From positions 1-64,000 of the forward strand of contig NZ_JAGTAS010000024.1 in the NCBI RefSeq assembly GCF_025685425.1: a stretch of 64,000 nt of DNA, given 5' to 3'. The notes under the pieces were generated by a model, which searched no databases, had not been told where the DNA came from, and worked only from the letters and a program-made list of their open reading frames with translations. A program made the translations under genes and the position numbers. Source of the DNA: Terriglobus albidus. GTDB taxonomy: Bacteria; Acidobacteriota; Terriglobia; Terriglobales; Acidobacteriaceae. How positions within the stretch are numbered: position 1 is the stretch's first letter; each line of letters opens with the position of its first letter. This document shows positions 61,825-64,000 of the stretch, piece by piece.

Positions 61825-64000
61825 TTACTGATGAGTGACGACAGGCTGGACGCTCTCAGTGAGCGGGACCCCCAGCGCATCCGGTGTTTCTTCCTTCAAA
61901 TCCGGTAGCTTGCCTTCCAGGGCGATCTGCAGCACCTCATCCATGTTCTCGACGAAATGCATCTTCATGCTGCTTTTCACCAGGTCAGGAAGGTCGGCAA
62001 GGTCCTTCCGGTTATCCGCCGGCAGGATCGCTTCAAAGATGCCGGCGCGGTGTGCGGCCAGTAGCTTCTCTTTCAGGCCACCGATGGCCAGTACCTTGCC
62101 GCGCAGCGTGACCTCTCCCGTCATGGCGACATCCCGGCGCACCGGGATCTTCGTCAGGGCAGAGGAGAGCGCAGTTGCCAGCGTAATGCCGGCCGACGGG
62201 CCATCCTTGGGAATGGCGCCCTCGGGCACGTGTACGTGGATATCGATGTTGCGATAGAAGTCCTTGCTGAGGCCCAGGTGATGCGCCCGTGAACGGACGT
62301 AGCTGAGGGCTGCCTGCGCCGATTCCTGCATCACGTCGCCAAGCTGGCCGGTGGTGGTCAGCTTACCCTTGCCGTCCAGGACCTGTACTTCGGTCTGCAG
62401 AATGCTGCCGCCGACCTCGGTCCAGGCAAGACCGGTAACCAGGCCAACCTCGCTCTTCTCCTGTACCTGCGACTCGCGGAAGCGGGGTACGCCCAGGAAG
62501 TCGGAGAGGTTATCCTTCGTCACCTCTTCCTTGTGCTTTGGCCCGTTCTTTACGACGCGGCGAGCCACCTTGCGGCAGACGTTGCCGATCTCGCGTTCCA
62601 GGTTACGAACACCGGCTTCGCGTGTGTAGGACCGGATAATGTCCTGCAGAGCATCGTCGGAGAAGACGACCTGCTTCTCGGTCAGACCCGTCCCCTCGCG
62701 CTGTTTCTTGAGCAGGTACTGCTTGGCGATCTCGAGCTTCTCGATGTCGGTGTAGCCCGACAGCCGCAGAATCTCCATACGGTCCTGCAGGGGGCCGGGA
62801 ATGGTATGCAGTACGTTGGCTGTTGCTACGAAGAGCACCTGCGAGAGATCGTATTCGACGTCGAGGTAGTGATCCTGGAAGCTGTTGTTCTGCTCCGGAT
62901 CGAGGACTTCGAGCATGGCCGAAGCAGGATCGCCGCGGAAGTCAGACGCCATCTTGTCGATTTCATCGAGCATGATGACCGGGTTCTTCGTTCCGGCCTT
63001 CTTCATCGACTGAATAATCTGGCCGGGAAGGGCGCCGATGTAGGTACGGCGATGACCGCGAATCTCAGCTTCATCGCGTACGCCGCCCAGAGACATACGG
63101 ACGAACTTACGTCCGGTGGCCTTCGCGATCGACATACCGAGAGATGTCTTACCGACACCCGGAGGTCCGACGAAGCAAAGGATCGAGCCCTTTGGATTCT
63201 TCACCAGCTGACGCACAGCCAGGAACTCGAGAATGCGGTCCTTGATCTTATCCAGTCCGTAGTGATCCTGGTTCAGGACCTTCTCTGCATGCTCAATGGA
63301 GCGGATCTCCTTGGACTTCTTCTTCCATGGCACCGCCAGCAGCCAGTCAAGATAGTTGCGCGAGACGGTCGACTCGGCGGACATCGGCGGCATGGCTTCA
63401 AGCTTCTTGAGCTCCTGCATCGCCTTATCGAAGGCTTCTTTGGGCATGCCGGCGGCTTCGATCTTTTTCTTCAGATCGTCGAACTCGCTCTTCTCACCGC
63501 GGCCCAGCTCCTTCTGAATCGCCTTGATCTTCTCGTTGAGGTAGTACTCTTTCTGGGCGCGCTCCATCTGGCGCTTTACGCGCGACTGGATGGTGCGGTC
63601 CATGTTCAGCTTTTCGATCGCGGTCTCGAGCGTATCGGCAACACGCGACAGACGCAACTCAGGAGCGAAGACCTCCAGCAGCTCCTGCTTCTCATCAATG
63701 CGAAGCTGCAGGTTGGCCGCGATCATATCGGCCAGCTTGGCGGGCTCATCCAGACGAACGCTGGCGGCCATCGTCTCGTAGTTCAATGACTGCTGCAGCT
63801 TGACGTACTGTTCGAAGAGCGAGTGCACCTTCTGCACCAGGCCTTCTACCTGTGGAGTCATTTCAAGCTGGGTGCGGCCGGTACGCAGTGTCGCAACGAA
63901 GAAGCCATCTTCGTCATTGAGTTCGGTTGCACGGGCGCGTTCAATGCCTTCTACCAGCACCTTGATGTTGCCATCAGGCATTTTGACGCTTTGCACAATA
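61825..64000 (-). CDS. lon: ATP-dependent protease Lon, C-terminal ~725 residues (cut by window edge)
   Basis: ATP-dependent serine protease. The part seen has the end of the N-terminal substrate-binding domain, a long coiled-coil segment ([32 protein letters not shown]), AAA+ domain with Walker [23 protein letters not shown] and Walker B MLDEIDKM, and the Lon protease domain with [14 protein letters not shown] (catalytic Ser) and a catalytic Lys near [20 protein letters not shown]. The open frame runs off position 64000; the true start lies beyond. Residue 1 here is an internal GTG codon, not a start. Confidence 0.97.
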   Translation of the reverse strand, partial: IVQSVKMPDGNIKVLVEGIERARATELNDEDGFFVATLRTGRTQLEMTPQVEGLVQKVHSLFEQYVKLQQSLNYETMAASVRLDEPAKLADMIAANLQLRIDEKQELLEVFAPELRLSRVADTLETAIEKLNMDRTIQSRVKRQMERAQKEYYLNEKIKAIQKELGRGEKSEFDDLKKKIEAAGMPKEAFDKAMQELKKLEAMPPMSAESTVSRNYLDWLLAVPWKKKSKEIRSIEHAEKVLNQDHYGLDKIKDRILEFLAVRQLVKNPKGSILCFVGPPGVGKTSLGMSIAKATGRKFVRMSLGGVRDEAEIRGHRRTYIGALPGQIIQSMKKAGTKNPVIMLDEIDKMASDFRGDPASAMLEVLDPEQNNSFQDHYLDVEYDLSQVLFVATANVLHTIPGPLQDRMEILRLSGYTDIEKLEIAKQYLLKKQREGTGLTEKQVVFSDDALQDIIRSYTREAGVRNLEREIGNVCRKVARRVVKNGPKHKEEVTKDNLSDFLGVPRFRESQVQEKSEVGLVTGLAWTEVGGSILQTEVQVLDGKGKLTTTGQLGDVMQESAQAALSYVRSRAHHLGLSKDFYRNIDIHVHVPEGAIPKDGPSAGITLATALSSALTKIPVRRDVAMTGEVTLRGKVLAIGGLKEKLLAAHRAGIFEAILPADNRKDLADLPDLVKSSMKMHFVENMDEVLQIALEGKLPDLKEETPDALGVPLTESVQPVVTHQ

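Noticed and set aside
62533-63789. A 418-codon plus-strand ORF antisense to lon.
   Set aside because: Shadow of lon, whose AAA+ and protease motifs are all in frame on the other strand.

Overview
The window reads as a chromosomal segment of an Acidobacteriota bacterium, most likely class Terriglobia (Terriglobus/Edaphobacter/Granulicella-like). The best phylum marker is the 889-residue MacB/FtsX-type permease with the N-terminal layout of the acidobacterial duplicated orphan permease (ADOP) family at 29644-32313. A GC-rich, housekeeping-dominated gene set, an oversized RimO and many secreted peptidases and beta-propellers fit that assignment. No tRNA, 16S/23S rRNA, CRISPR array, insertion sequence with transposase, or prophage was seen.

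Layout. 276-5825 (minus): a tightly packed run of NHL-propeller protein, cinA, a DUF4262 protein, plsY, gpsA and ftsY (envelope and phospholipid synthesis, SRP receptor). 5989-9099: pgpA, yacG, a small secreted protein and rimO. 9187-9286: 4.5S SRP RNA. 9372-18740 (plus): fabH, YihY-type membrane protein, pyk, a 32-residue membrane peptide, mutL, a winged-helix protein with a long repetitive basic tail, and cmk. 18694-23155: CPBP protease, HU, SppA, a family-2 glycosyltransferase and a methyltransferase. 23168-25980 (minus): cytochrome c maturation genes ccmA-(ybaK)-ccmB-ccmC-ccmD; ccmE lies apart at 37539 and is of the unusual CxxxY type. 26054-37252: M20 peptidase, two SDR proteins, the ADOP permease, nhaA and two propeller proteins. 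38120-43850: thiC, a small membrane peptide, a BNR-repeat lipoprotein, an M28 peptidase and mscL. 43895-50451 (minus): a small membrane protein and its decayed paralogue, mtnA, pyrE, a second CPBP protease and uvrA. 50657-55683: a small membrane protein, an STN-domain secreted protein, a conserved secreted protein, nitroreductase, NUDIX hydrolase, a molybdopterin-fold protein, an unlinked nuoI and a receiver-like protein. 56023-61764: M18 peptidase, a SAM-riboswitch-controlled threonine-synthase-like/MoaD-like operon, an aminotransferase and two tiny membrane proteins. 61825-64000: lon, cut by the window edge.

The most striking non-coding signal is a palindrome-ended element of about 115 bp with six copies (10386, 15716, 19606, 39859, 54056, 55681). 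In all six the same end sits exactly on the stop codon of the neighbouring gene, and in five the stop TAG is the first three bases of the element. One copy also supplies the only plausible start codon of the gene on its other side, and another supplies stop codons to two convergent genes. A second notable unit is the SAM-I-type riboswitch before a threonine-synthase homologue and a sulfur-carrier-like protein ending in GGCV. This suggests a protein-thiocarboxylate route to homocysteine/methionine rather than ordinary threonine synthesis. A third is a family of short hairpins (GGGGTCCC...GCTGGGG) whose arms vary but stay complementary.
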